A DNA stretch of 64,000 nt from Cellulomonas sp. URHD0024 (lineage in GTDB: Bacteria > Actinomycetota > Actinomycetes > Actinomycetales > Cellulomonadaceae), in contig NZ_AUEW01000015.1 in the NCBI RefSeq assembly GCF_000426185.1, positions 1 through 64,000 of the forward strand, given 5' to 3'. Shown here piece after piece: positions 1 to 8,459 of the stretch (the stretch's first letter is position 1; each line of letters opens with the position of its first letter). The translations under genes were made by a program, and so were the position numbers. The notes under the pieces are model-generated. The model had not been told where the DNA came from. It worked only from the letters and a program-made list of their open reading frames with translations, and did no database searches.

Positions 1-3000
1 TTCCAGCTGTGGGCCAAGGGCCCGGGCTACCCCAACGGCATCATCGTCCCATCGAGCTGGCTGTCCCCGACCTTCGAGACCCTTCCCTCCGGGTGGTCCT
101 CGTCCACAGCCCTGGCCGGCAACAGCGGCGAGTACGCATCCGCCGACATCCAGGCCACCACTGTCGTGCTCACCGACGTCACCGGCACGACCCACACGTA
201 CACGAAGAAGTCCGAGGGCGGGTACGCGCCCCCGTCGGGCGAGTTCAGCGTCCTGGCGTTGTCCGGTGCCGGCCTGGTGAACCTGACCGACGAGGACGGA
301 ACCGTCTACGTCTTCGGCACCAACGGCCGCCTAGAGTCCTCGACCCCCCCGACCGACGCGAAGAAGCCCGCCGCGCCCAAGGTCGCCTGGCGCGGGGCGA
401 CCGGTCAGCTCGACTCGGTCACCGACCGCGCCTCGGGCAAGCAGGTCCAGTTCTACTACTCCGGTGACCTGGCGCCCGAGGGCGGAACTGCGCCGGCCTG
501 CCCGGCCGATGCCCTGGCACCGCTGGGGATGACCTGCCGGATCGTCTACCCGCCAGCTTCCGGCAGCGGGGTGGGTGAGTCGACCTGGCTGCGCTACAAC
601 TCCGACGGTCGCCTCATCCGCATCATCGACCCGGGGAACGAGGTCACCGACTTCGAGTACGAGACCACCGGCGAGCTCAGGGCGCTGCGCACCCCGCTGA
701 TCATGGACTGGCTCGGGGCCGACGTGACCCGGAATGCGTCGGACGCCAACAAGGTGCAGGTCGTCTACGACAACCTCGCCGCGAAGTCGCCGAAGGCCAA
801 GACGATCACCATGCCGGCCGCTGACGGCATCACCGCGGCAGGCCGACCAGCAACCAGCTTCGATTACACGAACGCGACCACCACGAACGTGGACCGCACG
901 GGCATCTCCGGGCACGCGCGCACGGTCACCTTCGACAACGCCTGGCGCACACTCACGGACGCCACGCCGAGCGGTGCCACGACCAGGAAAGTCTGGGACC
1001 CGGCCAAGGACCTCGTTCTGTCCGCCACCGATCCTCTGGGCCGGATGTCGACGAAGATCTACGACGACCGCGACCGGCCGACCGAGTCGTTCGGACCGGC
1101 TGACACGTCGTGCTTCGGTGCTGACCGCCGTCCCGTCGCCTCCTGCATCGCGACCACGGCGCATTCGACGACCGGCTACGACGAGGGGATGCCCGGTCTG
1201 AACACCGCCTATTACAGCGGCGGAGCGCTGGCCGGCCAGCCGAAGGCGTTCGGCCTGGGTCTGGGCACCGGCAGCCTCACCAGGGACTGGGGTACTGCGA
1301 TGCCGGACCCGAGCATCACCACAGCCCCGTGGGGTACGCGATTGACCGGACTGATCAGGTTCCCGCAGGCCGGGACCTACACGCTCACCGCCGGCGGCGA
1401 CGACCAGCTCCAGGTGTGGATCGACGACATCCGTGTGCTCGCACCACCGACCAACGCGACGAACTCGTCGAACGTCAGCCGGCCGGCGCCTGGATGGGCG
1501 CGAATCAGAATTGACTACGTCAACGCTGTTGGTCCCGGCAAGCTGGCGATGTCCTGGTCCGGTCCCGGGGTGACGACCGGTTCGATCCCCGACTCGGCCT
1601 TGACGCCTGACTACGGGCTCGTCACCAGCACGACGAAGGACGACACCGCACCCGCGGCCGTACCGGCAGGTACACCTGCCGTCGTCTCGGCCCAGGTTCC
1701 CGCCCAGATGTCCCGCATCGGGTACGGGTCGAGCCCGTGGCTCGGCCAGGCGCTGACCACGACCGAGGACCCCAACGGCCTCGCACTGACAACCACGACG
1801 AGCTACGAGGTGCCAGGCGTCGGCTTCGGCCGTCGTACCGGCCGCTGGCTGCCGGCTGCGACAGCGTCGGGGACGTTCGATGCCGGCCGAGGCACGAGCG
1901 ACACCTACTATTCGGACACGGACATCCAGCCGAACGAGTGTGCCGTGCCGGCGGGTGCCAAACCGGCGGGCTTGGTCAAGACCACGACAGGTCCGTCGCC
2001 CAGTACTGGTTCTCCGATCTCGACGACCGTCGTCTACGACAACTACGGCCGACCGCTGGGCAACAAGACCTCCGGTGACACCGCCTGGACGTGCACCACG
2101 TTCGACGCGCGCGGGCGCATCGAGAAGGTGACGTACCCCGGCGCGACCAGCACGCGTACGGTCACGTCGTTGTACAAGGTCGGGGGCGACCCGCTGACCA
2201 CGTCGGTGTCCGACTCGGCGGTCGCATCTGCGAACGGTGGCACGGTCACGACGAAGGTCGACCTGCTCGGCAGGGTCGTCTCCTACACCGACGTGTGGGG
2301 CGTCACGACGCTCACGACCTACGACACTGCCGGCCGCCCGTCCGGATCGACGACAACCGTGAAGGCGACGAACGGCACCGTGCGTACGTACGCCTCGGGG
2401 GTCACGTACAACGCGGACAGCCAGGTCAAGACCGTCATCGACGGCGGCAAGACGCTGACCGACGGTGGCAAGACGATCGCCGACATCACATACGACCGCG
2501 GCGAGGTCGCCAGCGTCTCCTACCCGACAGCCTCCGCCACGACGGCGGGCAACGGCACGTCGACGACGTTCACCCATTCATCCGCGGGCATGCTCGCCAA
2601 GCTCGACCACACTTTCGTGGGCTCGGCCGCCGTCTCCGACCAGGTCGTGCGTTCTCAGTCAGGACGCGTGCTCACGGCGAACGTGACGGACGGCTCGACG
2701 GTCTCGAGCGCGGCGTACTGGTACGACGGTGCGGGTCGGTTGGCGCGCGCGGACATTCCCGGCCACAAGCTGGAGTACGGTTTCGCCCAGTCAGGCACAT
2801 GTGGAGCCAACACGTCGGCCGGCCGTGATGGCAACCGGACGATGCTGACGGATACTCCGACCGGGCTGGCCGCACGCACGACCGCGTACTGCTACGACTG
2901 GGCCGATCGTCTCGTCTCGACGACCGTCACCAACCCGGTCTCGGGGGCGAGCCCGGTGACGGGAACGAGCCTGAGCGCTACCAACCTGCAGTACGACGCC

Positions 3001-4098
3001 CAGGGCAACACGACCAAGCTCGCCGACCAGAACCTGGCCTATGACAGCGCGGGGCGGCACGTCTCGACCACGACGGACTCGGGATCGTTCGTGACCTACC
3101 AGCGCGACGCGACCAACCGGATCATCGCCCGAGCGGGCCAGGACGTGGGGACGACGTCTGTCCACTACGGCTTCACCGGCGACGGTGACACCGCCGACCT
3201 GGTCATGGACACCTCGAACAACGTCACGCAGCGCCAGCTTGCGCTGCCCGGCGGAGTCCTGGTCAGCCTGCCAACTTCGGGCACGGCCACCTGGTCGTAC
3301 CCGAACATCCACGGCGACGTCATTGTCACGGCCGACGCCACTGGAGCCCGCACCGGCGCATTGACGACGTACGACCCGTTCGGTCAGGTGCTGGACCCGT
3401 CCACGAAGGCCATCGGAACTCCGAAGGCGGAGGACTCGGTCGGGGACAACTTGCCCTCGAACATCGACAACGCGTGGGTCGGCCAGAACCAGAAGATGTA
3501 CGAGCACATCAGCACGATCGCTGCCATCGAGATGGGGGCCCGGGTGTACGTCGGGACGCTCGGCCGCTTCTTGTCGGTCGACCCCGTCGAAGGGGGCGTC
3601 GACAACGACTATGTCTACCCGCCCGATCCGATCAACGACTCTGACCTGACTGGGCTCGCCTACGGTTACCGGCACTCGTATGTGATCTATGGGGCCCGTG
3701 AGCGCAAGATGACGCCAAGAAAGATCATGGCTGCGATGCAGAGTCATCTCGGAGCTTACTTTCCGATGCCGGCCGGGGGTTGTTCGAAGAACCTGAAGGT
3801 CGGTACAAAATGCAATCTCTTCGGAAAGAGCCCGGTTAAGGTTGTCGCGATGGATGCGACGTCTTTCACCTTCGTCTCTCTTCCTGGCCATAAAGAGGGT
3901 GCGAACCACAAGATTACATTCTCGATCACGCAAGATTCGCGTGGGCGCCTGCGGCTCAACGTCTACGCACGCGGCGGGGATGGTGGACTGAACGCGCAAT
4001 GGCCGGGATCTTCCATCAATTCCGGTGCTACGAATGTATTGTGGGGAAAGTTCGCGACCAATCTCACGAGTTCCTTCGGAATCATCGAGGGAGGCTGA
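1..4098 (+). CDS. RHS/YD-repeat polymorphic toxin-like protein, 5' partial
   Basis: The frame is open from the first base, so the N-terminus lies outside the window; 1365 residues are visible. There are many YD repeats (YDxxGR-type, for example near nt 2030-2350 and 2990-3070). A PA14-like carbohydrate-binding insert lies at about residues 400-540 (nt 1200-1620). The RHS core ends near nt 3535-3660 with [12 protein letters not shown] and a [10 protein letters not shown] box. In this family the core marks the junction to a variable C-terminal effector. Here the last 145 residues (from about nt 3664) follow the core, are visibly less GC-rich than the rest, and contain two cysteines ([16 protein letters not shown]) but no toxin motif I recognise. 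Such proteins are normally secreted or surface-displayed and act in contact-dependent competition. The 3-TM gene starting 2 nt downstream fits an immunity protein. RHS assignment is firm; effector activity is inference. Confidence 0.9.
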   Translation, partial: FQLWAKGPGYPNGIIVPSSWLSPTFETLPSGWSSSTALAGNSGEYASADIQATTVVLTDVTGTTHTYTKKSEGGYAPPSGEFSVLALSGAGLVNLTDEDGTVYVFGTNGRLESSTPPTDAKKPAAPKVAWRGATGQLDSVTDRASGKQVQFYYSGDLAPEGGTAPACPADALAPLGMTCRIVYPPASGSGVGESTWLRYNSDGRLIRIIDPGNEVTDFEYETTGELRALRTPLIMDWLGADVTRNASDANKVQVVYDNLAAKSPKAKTITMPAADGITAAGRPATSFDYTNATTTNVDRTGISGHARTVTFDNAWRTLTDATPSGATTRKVWDPAKDLVLSATDPLGRMSTKIYDDRDRPTESFGPADTSCFGADRRPVASCIATTAHSTTGYDEGMPGLNTAYYSGGALAGQPKAFGLGLGTGSLTRDWGTAMPDPSITTAPWGTRLTGLIRFPQAGTYTLTAGGDDQLQVWIDDIRVLAPPTNATNSSNVSRPAPGWARIRIDYVNAVGPGKLAMSWSGPGVTTGSIPDSALTPDYGLVTSTTKDDTAPAAVPAGTPAVVSAQVPAQMSRIGYGSSPWLGQALTTTEDPNGLALTTTTSYEVPGVGFGRRTGRWLPAATASGTFDAGRGTSDTYYSDTDIQPNECAVPAGAKPAGLVKTTTGPSPSTGSPISTTVVYDNYGRPLGNKTSGDTAWTCTTFDARGRIEKVTYPGATSTRTVTSLYKVGGDPLTTSVSDSAVASANGGTVTTKVDLLGRVVSYTDVWGVTTLTTYDTAGRPSGSTTTVKATNGTVRTYASGVTYNADSQVKTVIDGGKTLTDGGKTIADITYDRGEVASVSYPTASATTAGNGTSTTFTHSSAGMLAKLDHTFVGSAAVSDQVVRSQSGRVLTANVTDGSTVSSAAYWYDGAGRLARADIPGHKLEYGFAQSGTCGANTSAGRDGNRTMLTDTPTGLAARTTAYCYDWADRLVSTTVTNPVSGASPVTGTSLSATNLQYDAQGNTTKLADQNLAYDSAGRHVSTTTDSGSFVTYQRDATNRIIARAGQDVGTTSVHYGFTGDGDTADLVMDTSNNVTQRQLALPGGVLVSLPTSGTATWSYPNIHGDVIVTADATGARTGALTTYDPFGQVLDPSTKAIGTPKAEDSVGDNLPSNIDNAWVGQNQKMYEHISTIAAIEMGARVYVGTLGRFLSVDPVEGGVDNDYVYPPDPINDSDLTGLAYGYRHSYVIYGARERKMTPRKIMAAMQSHLGAYFPMPAGGCSKNLKVGTKCNLFGKSPVKVVAMDATSFTFVSLPGHKEGANHKITFSITQDSRGRLRLNVYARGGDGGLNAQWPGSSINSGATNVLWGKFATNLTSSFGIIEGG

Positions 4099-4100
4099 CG

Positions 4101-4415
4101 ATGGCAATCGACGACGACCACCGGCCAGGTGCCTACCGGACATGGTCGACGGCACTGGTAATTCTTGTCCAAGTAGGCCTCGCATGTGTGGTTCTGCTTG
4201 ACACGTCCTACTATTTGTCCAACCTCTTTGCCGCGGGAGCGCCCCTTGCTGATATCGGCGGGACGGCATTGCTTCCGCTTGCAGCTGCGGCTGGGGTGGT
4301 CTTCGAGCTGGTGACGATCGCTAGGCGGCGCCGCGTCGCGGGCTGGGTGCTTGCGCTCGTCTCGTTCCTCGTATTTGCCGCACTGGTATGGAACGTGGCC
4401 ACCGCCCCGTTCTAG
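4101..4415 (+). CDS. Small 3-TM protein, candidate immunity protein of the RHS tail
   Basis: This gene encodes 104 residues. The ATG lies 2 nt after the RHS stop and is preceded by GAGGGAGG, so the two genes should be translationally coupled. A short hydrophilic N-terminus (about 14 residues) is followed by three hydrophobic segments (about residues 16-40, 50-72 and 80-102) with an RRRR cluster between the second and third. No family is recognised. Immunity genes of polymorphic toxins usually sit directly 3' of the toxin. A multi-TM immunity protein is typical when the toxin acts on the membrane or from the outside, so the RHS tail may be envelope-directed. Position supports the role; there is no sequence-based proof. 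Confidence 0.75.
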   Translation: MAIDDDHRPGAYRTWSTALVILVQVGLACVVLLDTSYYLSNLFAAGAPLADIGGTALLPLAAAAGVVFELVTIARRRRVAGWVLALVSFLVFAALVWNVATAPF

Positions 4416-4603
4416 ATTCGTTGCTCGGCCCTGGGGCCCGCCGTCGCTCCCGCGGATGATCGGCGAGGGTCGCCGCGATGTTCCGTGGCGGTCACAGTTG
4501 ATGCGGTTCGCATGGAAAGGTCGCGCTTCTCGGTACTTCCCCGTCGAGATCGTCATAGCTTATTCACGCGGGGGTCGTCGAAACGCTGACCAGGGAGGAC
4601 CCG

Positions 4604-4740
4604 ATGACCGGAGCAGGGCCCCGGCCGACGGCGCGGCGCGTCAGGACTGCCTACGCGTCCTGATCGTCGTCGCAGCGCTGCTCATCGTTCTCGCTGCGGT
4701 GATCGTCTTGATCGTCCCTCGGCCCGGGCGGCGTATGCCT
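4604..4740 (+). pseudogene. Frameshifted remnant of a small membrane protein
   Basis: A good ribosome site (GGGAGGACCCG) precedes the ATG at 4604, but that frame stops after 19 codons. A neighbouring frame then encodes a clear TM helix (LRVLIVVAALLIVLAAVIVL) and a basic end (PRPGRR) at about 4650-4740. Joined by one frameshift, the two halves look like a basic N-terminus plus one TM segment. No clean 3' end exists before the opposing gene at 4786. This may be a decayed accessory gene of the RHS locus. The rest of 4416-4785 holds nothing else I can support. Confidence 0.3.
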
Positions 4741-4785
4741 ACGTCGCCCGGGTCGCTGGCGACCAGGCGTCGACCCACCGCCGGA

Positions 4786-5685
4786 CTAGAACGGGCTGTC
4801 GTTCACGAACTGGAACTGGAGCCGCGCGTCCGAGTCGCGCGGAACCATGAGCGTCGTCGCGCTGGGCGACCACTGCGTCGGCACGAGGAACATGGCCGAC
4901 GGCCCCTGCACCAGCAGTCGCAGCCCGCGGTAGCGGTACCGCGGCTCGTCGGTGAGGGCTGCACAGTCGGGATCCGGCGCGTTGCCGGAAAGCCAGCACA
5001 AATCTTCAGGGGCCGCGACGGTGTTGCGCAGGTGCAGGTCGGCGGGGCTGTCGAGGATGACCGCCGGAAGCTGGTCGAGGTTGCGGGCGACGCTCTGGGC
5101 CTGCCCGCGCCCGGACCACTCGGCGGTGATGGACACGGCCCAGAACGCGGCGGCCACCACGAGAACCCATAGCCCGGCGACGACCCCGGGCGCCTTGGTC
5201 GTCGCGAAGGGCAGGGCGGAGGCGCAGACGCCGGCCCCGACGCCGATCAGGCAGGCGGACACCAGCGACAGGTACAGCCACGCCCCCCACCACGCGTAGG
5301 CGAGCAGGAGCACGAGACCCAGGCCCAGCACGGCGCTGCTCCCAATGACCCAGCGGCGCGCGACGCGGCGGATGTGCGCGTCGCCTTCGGGGAGCAGCCG
5401 GCGCTCGTCGGCCTCCGCCCGGAGCCGCCCGTGCAGAGCGACGGCCGCGACGGAGAGGACGACGAGCACGAGCAGGGGGACGAGCAGCGGCTGCGGGCTG
5501 CGCATCACGTAGTCCCGCGGGGTCAGCCCGATCGTGTCCACATCGACCCCGAAGTACGCGTACTGCGACTTGGTGTAGACGTAGCCGAAGTAGAACAGCA
5601 GGGTGCTGATCAGCGTGATCGGTGCGGCGATCTGGGTGGCGGTGGACAGCCACTGCGGCAGCGTCCGGCCGGCAGGTGCCGCCAT
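4786..5685 (-). CDS. Integral membrane protein of unknown function
   Basis: The chosen ATG (5685) gives 299 residues and sits 1 nt after the stop of the upstream lipoprotein gene. A GTG at 5697 would give an overlapping start. One TM segment (about residues 15-35) is followed by a conserved-looking box (YAYFGVDVDTIGLTPRDYVMRS), then three more hydrophobic segments up to about residue 190. The last 110 residues form a soluble, presumably extracytoplasmic domain with a Cys pair (CWLSGNAPDPDC). Proteins with a short GxTPxDY box after TM1 are common unannotated membrane proteins in actinomycetes. It is probably cotranscribed with the lipoprotein and possibly with trpS. Confidence 0.7.
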   Translation of the reverse strand: MAAPAGRTLPQWLSTATQIAAPITLISTLLFYFGYVYTKSQYAYFGVDVDTIGLTPRDYVMRSPQPLLVPLLVLVVLSVAAVALHGRLRAEADERRLLPEGDAHIRRVARRWVIGSSAVLGLGLVLLLAYAWWGAWLYLSLVSACLIGVGAGVCASALPFATTKAPGVVAGLWVLVVAAAFWAVSITAEWSGRGQAQSVARNLDQLPAVILDSPADLHLRNTVAAPEDLCWLSGNAPDPDCAALTDEPRYRYRGLRLLVQGPSAMFLVPTQWSPSATTLMVPRDSDARLQFQFVNDSPF

Positions 5686-5686
5686 G

Positions 5687-6301
5687 TCAGCCGCCACCGG
5701 CCGCGACGGCCTCCAGGTCGAGGTCGGGGGAGACGTCCGCGCTGTCGTCGATCGTCTGAGTGAGGCTCGCGCAGTCGGGCGCCGACAGCGGAGCCGTGCA
5801 CGTCAGCGTGCCGACCATGCCGACGAGGGCCTGCGCCGACGGGGTCCCGGCCCGCACGAATCCGATGACGCACGTCGAGTCGTCGACGGTGATCTTGGCG
5901 CCGTCGCACCACTGCACACCGTTGCCGCTGTCCCCGCAGGCGTCGTGGGACGCGGTCCAGGTCTGCGGTACGACCGCGGGGTGGTCGACCGTGAACCACA
6001 GGCCGTCGGTGAGCTGTGGCAGCCCGTCACCGCCCCACGTCCAGAACACGCAGACGGTGTCGGGCGCGACGAGGTTGCCGGCGCCCGTGCCGGCGACCGC
6101 GGTCGTGAGGACCGGCTGGGCGGGCGCCTCGGGCAGCGGCTCCTCCTGCGCGCCGGTGCCCTGCGTCGGGACGGCGGCCGGCGGCTGCTCGGGCGGTACC
6201 GATGCGGGAGGCTCGCTCACCGGAACGTCGCAGGCGCCCAGCAGACCGAGCAGCCCGGCGCCGGCAACGAGCGCCACGAGGCGTCCAGGGTGTCGTGCCA
6301 T
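5687..6301 (-). CDS. Secreted lipoprotein of unknown function
   Basis: This encodes 204 residues. The ATG at 6301 is preceded by GGAGGTGA; a longer upstream frame is ignored because it lacks a ribosome site and would overlap trpS. The N-terminus is a lipoprotein signal (MARHPGRLVALVAGAGLLGLLGAC) with cleavage before the Cys of LGAC. A Pro/Glu/Ala-rich linker follows to about residue 70, then a compact domain with several cysteines (CVFW, ACGDSG, WCDG, TCVIG, LTC, DCASL) that may form disulfides. No family is recognised. It starts 61 nt after trpS and lies directly before the membrane protein gene. Confidence 0.75.
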   Translation of the reverse strand: MARHPGRLVALVAGAGLLGLLGACDVPVSEPPASVPPEQPPAAVPTQGTGAQEEPLPEAPAQPVLTTAVAGTGAGNLVAPDTVCVFWTWGGDGLPQLTDGLWFTVDHPAVVPQTWTASHDACGDSGNGVQWCDGAKITVDDSTCVIGFVRAGTPSAQALVGMVGTLTCTAPLSAPDCASLTQTIDDSADVSPDLDLEAVAAGGG

Positions 6302-6362
6302 CGGGTCACCTCCGACCGACGTTGGGGCTGGCGACACCAGGAAAGGGCGCCGACCCCACCGT

Positions 6363-7337
6363 TCAGATACTCGCGTAGTCCATGCCCATGCGCGCGCGGA
6401 CGTCGCGCAGGGTCGCATCGGCCAGCTCGTTCGCGCGCGCGTTGCCCTCGGCGACCAGCGACGCGACGAGCCCCGGCTCCGCGGCCAGCTCTCGACGTCG
6501 AGCCCGCAGCGGCGCGAGGTGCGCGACGAGGGCGTCGCCCACCAGCGCCTTCAGTGCGCCGGAGCCGTCGAGACGCTCGGCGATCTGTTCCGGACCCTCA
6601 CCCGTGCACAGCGACGCGAGCAGGAGCAGGTTGGCCACCTCGGGCCGCCCGACCGGGTCGTAGGTCAGGTGCCGGTCGGAGTCGGTGCGCGCCGACCGGA
6701 CCAGCCGGACGGTCTCGTCGGCCGTCGCGCGGAGCTCGATCCCGTTCCCGCGGCTCTTGCTCATCTTGCGCCCGTCGGTGCCGAGGACGACCGGGGCGTC
6801 CGACAGCAGCCCGACGGGTTCGACGAAGGTGTCGCCGTACCGCTGGTTGAACCGGCGCGCGATCGTGCGCGTGAGCTCCAGGTGCGGCTGCTGGTCGCGG
6901 CCGACGGGCACGACGTCGGCGTGGCAGAACAGGATGTCGGCCGCCTGATGGACCGGGTAGGTCAGCAGGAGCCCGGACATGGCTCGGCCTGAGGCCGCCC
7001 GTTCGGCCTTGACGGTCGGGTTGCGGTCGAGCTCGGCGACGCTGACCAGCGAGAGGAACGGCAGCATCAGCTGGTGCAGGGCAGGGACGGCGCTGTGCGT
7101 GAAGATCGTGGCGGCCGCGGGGTCGATGCCCGCGGCCAGGTAGTCGAGGACGACCTCGCGCACGTTCGCGGCGATGTCGCCCGTGTCGTCCCGGTCGGTG
7201 ATCACCTGGTAGTCGGCGACCACGAGCAGGGTCTCGACGCCCTCGCGCTGCAGGCGCACCCGGTTCTCGACGCTGCCGAACAGGTGACCGATGTGGAGCG
7301 GCCCGGTGGGTCGCTCGCCGGTGAGCATTCGATGCAT
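6363..7337 (-). CDS. trpS: Tryptophan--tRNA ligase
   Basis: This 324-residue protein charges tRNA-Trp with tryptophan in the cytoplasm. It is a class Ic synthetase. The HIGH-type signature is PLHIGHL near residues 13-19 and the KMSKS loop is [10 protein letters not shown] near residue 190. [12 protein letters not shown] at the N-terminus is typical of TrpS. Length matches the family (about 330). The ATG at 7337 has GAGGAG 6-7 nt upstream. The mRNA leader holds a 12-residue peptide with one Trp codon and a strong hairpin (see those entries), which suggests attenuation. Two envelope-protein genes follow on the same strand. Confidence 0.96.
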   Translation of the reverse strand: MHRMLTGERPTGPLHIGHLFGSVENRVRLQREGVETLLVVADYQVITDRDDTGDIAANVREVVLDYLAAGIDPAAATIFTHSAVPALHQLMLPFLSLVSVAELDRNPTVKAERAASGRAMSGLLLTYPVHQAADILFCHADVVPVGRDQQPHLELTRTIARRFNQRYGDTFVEPVGLLSDAPVVLGTDGRKMSKSRGNGIELRATADETVRLVRSARTDSDRHLTYDPVGRPEVANLLLLASLCTGEGPEQIAERLDGSGALKALVGDALVAHLAPLRARRRELAAEPGLVASLVAEGNARANELADATLRDVRARMGMDYASI

Positions 7338-7383
7338 GGGAACTCCTCAGAAAGGAGCTGCTGGCGCGTCACGACAGAGAAAG

Positions 7384-7414
7384 ACCCCCGGCGCCGCGCG
7401 AGCAGCTCGGGGGT
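7384..7414 (-). terminator. Attenuator-like hairpin in the trpS leader
   Basis: In the trpS mRNA sense, ACCCCCG (7414-7408) pairs with CGGGGGU (7390-7384) and is followed by CUUUCUC. The loop contains GCUGCU, which can instead pair with AGCAGC next to the leader-peptide stop, giving a possible antiterminator. Closer to the gene, CUCC (7357-7354) can pair with GGAG (7346-7343) of the ribosome site. Confidence 0.5.
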
Positions 7415-7431
7415 ACGACGACCGGAGGCTG

Positions 7432-7470
7432 CTACGGGTGCAGCGGGCGCCAGGTGGTGGTCGTGGTCAT
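7432..7470 (-). CDS. Putative trpS leader peptide
   Basis: This short frame, ATG to TAG, encodes M-T5-W-R-P-L-H-P, 12 residues with a single Trp codon. It lies about 95 nt upstream of trpS on the same strand, just before a terminator-like hairpin. No strong Shine-Dalgarno precedes it, so it may be close to the transcript start. Leader peptides with Trp codons regulate Trp biosynthesis genes in several actinomycetes; use in front of trpS here is inferred from the arrangement. Confidence 0.55.
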   Translation of the reverse strand: MTTTTTWRPLHP

Positions 7471-7523
7471 GCACGCAGGCTAGTCGACGAGTTCCGCGGC
7501 GCGGAAGGAGGGAGAATCGGTCC

Positions 7524-7898
7524 ATGCCGCCGCGTCGCCGAACAGACCCCGCGGACGGGCGGGCTGCGCTGGCCGCGTGGCGCGCCGACCCGTCCCAGGT
7601 GCCGTCGAGACGCACGGCCGTCCGGTTCACGCTCGAGGAGCTCGCCGACGTCGCGCCCGGGAACGCCGTCGAGGTGCGCGTGCCGCCCGACGGTGCGGTG
7701 CAGGCCGTCGAGGGACCTCGTCACACGAGGGGCACCCCGCCCAACGTCGTCGAGACCGATCCGCAGACCTGGCTGCAGCTCGCGACCGGAGTGCTGACCT
7801 GGGACGACGCCGTCGCCGGCGGACGGATCCGCGCCTCCGGCGAGCGTGCGGACCTGCGGGACTGGCTCCCGCTGCAGGCCGCCCGCGCGCGGTCGTGA
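7524..7898 (+). CDS. SCP2-like (sterol carrier fold) protein
   Basis: This encodes 124 residues from an ATG at 7524. After a short basic N-terminus, the sequence [33 protein letters not shown] and the later [33 protein letters not shown] match the bacterial SCP-like domain, which has a hydrophobic lipid-binding pocket. Small proteins of this type are commonly found just upstream of purF in actinomycetes. The ligand is unknown. The gene is divergent from trpS. Confidence 0.75.
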   Translation: MPPRRRTDPADGRAALAAWRADPSQVPSRRTAVRFTLEELADVAPGNAVEVRVPPDGAVQAVEGPRHTRGTPPNVVETDPQTWLQLATGVLTWDDAVAGGRIRASGERADLRDWLPLQAARARS

Positions 7899-7923
7899 AC
7901 ACGACCTGACCTAGGATCACGAC

Positions 7924-8409
7924 GTGCCCGACGCCCCCCTGCCGGCAGACCCAGAGCCCACGACCCCGGCGCATCCCGAGCCGACCGTGCCCGTCGACCC
8001 CGAGCCCGCCACCCCGGTCACCTCCGAGCCCGCCACCCCGGTCACGTCCGAGCCCGCCAGCCCGGTCACGTCCGAGTCGCCGCCTAGGGACACCGAGCGG
8101 CTCCCCACCCCCGAAGAGCTGACCGCGGCGCGGGATGCGACGATCCGGCACGCTCCCAAGTTCGGCGCCTTCATCGCGGCGGGTGCGATCGTCGGCTTCC
8201 TCCTCGCGCTCATCGTCACGGCGATCGTGCGTCCCACCATCCCGCGCGCGTCCGACGGGTCCGGGTTCCTCCCGTTCCTCGACGGCGAGAACGCGGTGAC
8301 GACGGTGCTGGCCCTCACCGGAGCGGTCGTCGGCGGGTTCGTCGGCGGCCTCCTCGCGGTCCTGGCCGATCGGCGCAGCGTGCGGCAGACGGGTCGCGAC
8401 GACGTCTGA
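7924..8409 (+). CDS. Membrane protein with Glu-Pro-rich cytoplasmic N-terminus
   Basis: This encodes 161 residues from a GTG at 7924. Residues 1-60 are a low-complexity region of repeated EPATPVTS-like units. Two TM segments follow (about residues 80-103 and 122-147), separated by a short polar loop. The arrangement resembles small unannotated membrane proteins next to purF in related actinomycetes. It begins 25 nt after the SCP-like gene and ends about 50 nt before purF, so it may belong to the same transcript. Confidence 0.7.
   Translation: MPDAPLPADPEPTTPAHPEPTVPVDPEPATPVTSEPATPVTSEPASPVTSESPPRDTERLPTPEELTAARDATIRHAPKFGAFIAAGAIVGFLLALIVTAIVRPTIPRASDGSGFLPFLDGENAVTTVLALTGAVVGGFVGGLLAVLADRRSVRQTGRDDV
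8002..8073 (+). repeat. Three tandem 24-bp repeats inside the membrane protein gene
   Basis: Units at 8002, 8026 and 8050 differ at only one or two bases and each encodes EPATPVTS or EPASPVTS. Near-identity at synonymous sites points to recent expansion. Confidence 0.85.
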
Positions 8410-8459
8410 GGGCTGGTCGCGTTCGTCGCCCGGCCGTCGTCGTATGAGACGATGAGGCA

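Noticed and set aside
331-2577. 748-residue minus-strand frame across the RHS gene
   Set aside because: Arg/Gly/Val-biased antisense shadow in high-GC DNA; the plus frame shows clear YD repeats.
4351-5172. 273-residue plus-strand frame with one TM helix
   Set aside because: Only the 4650-4740 part looks coding; the rest is the antisense of a real membrane protein gene.
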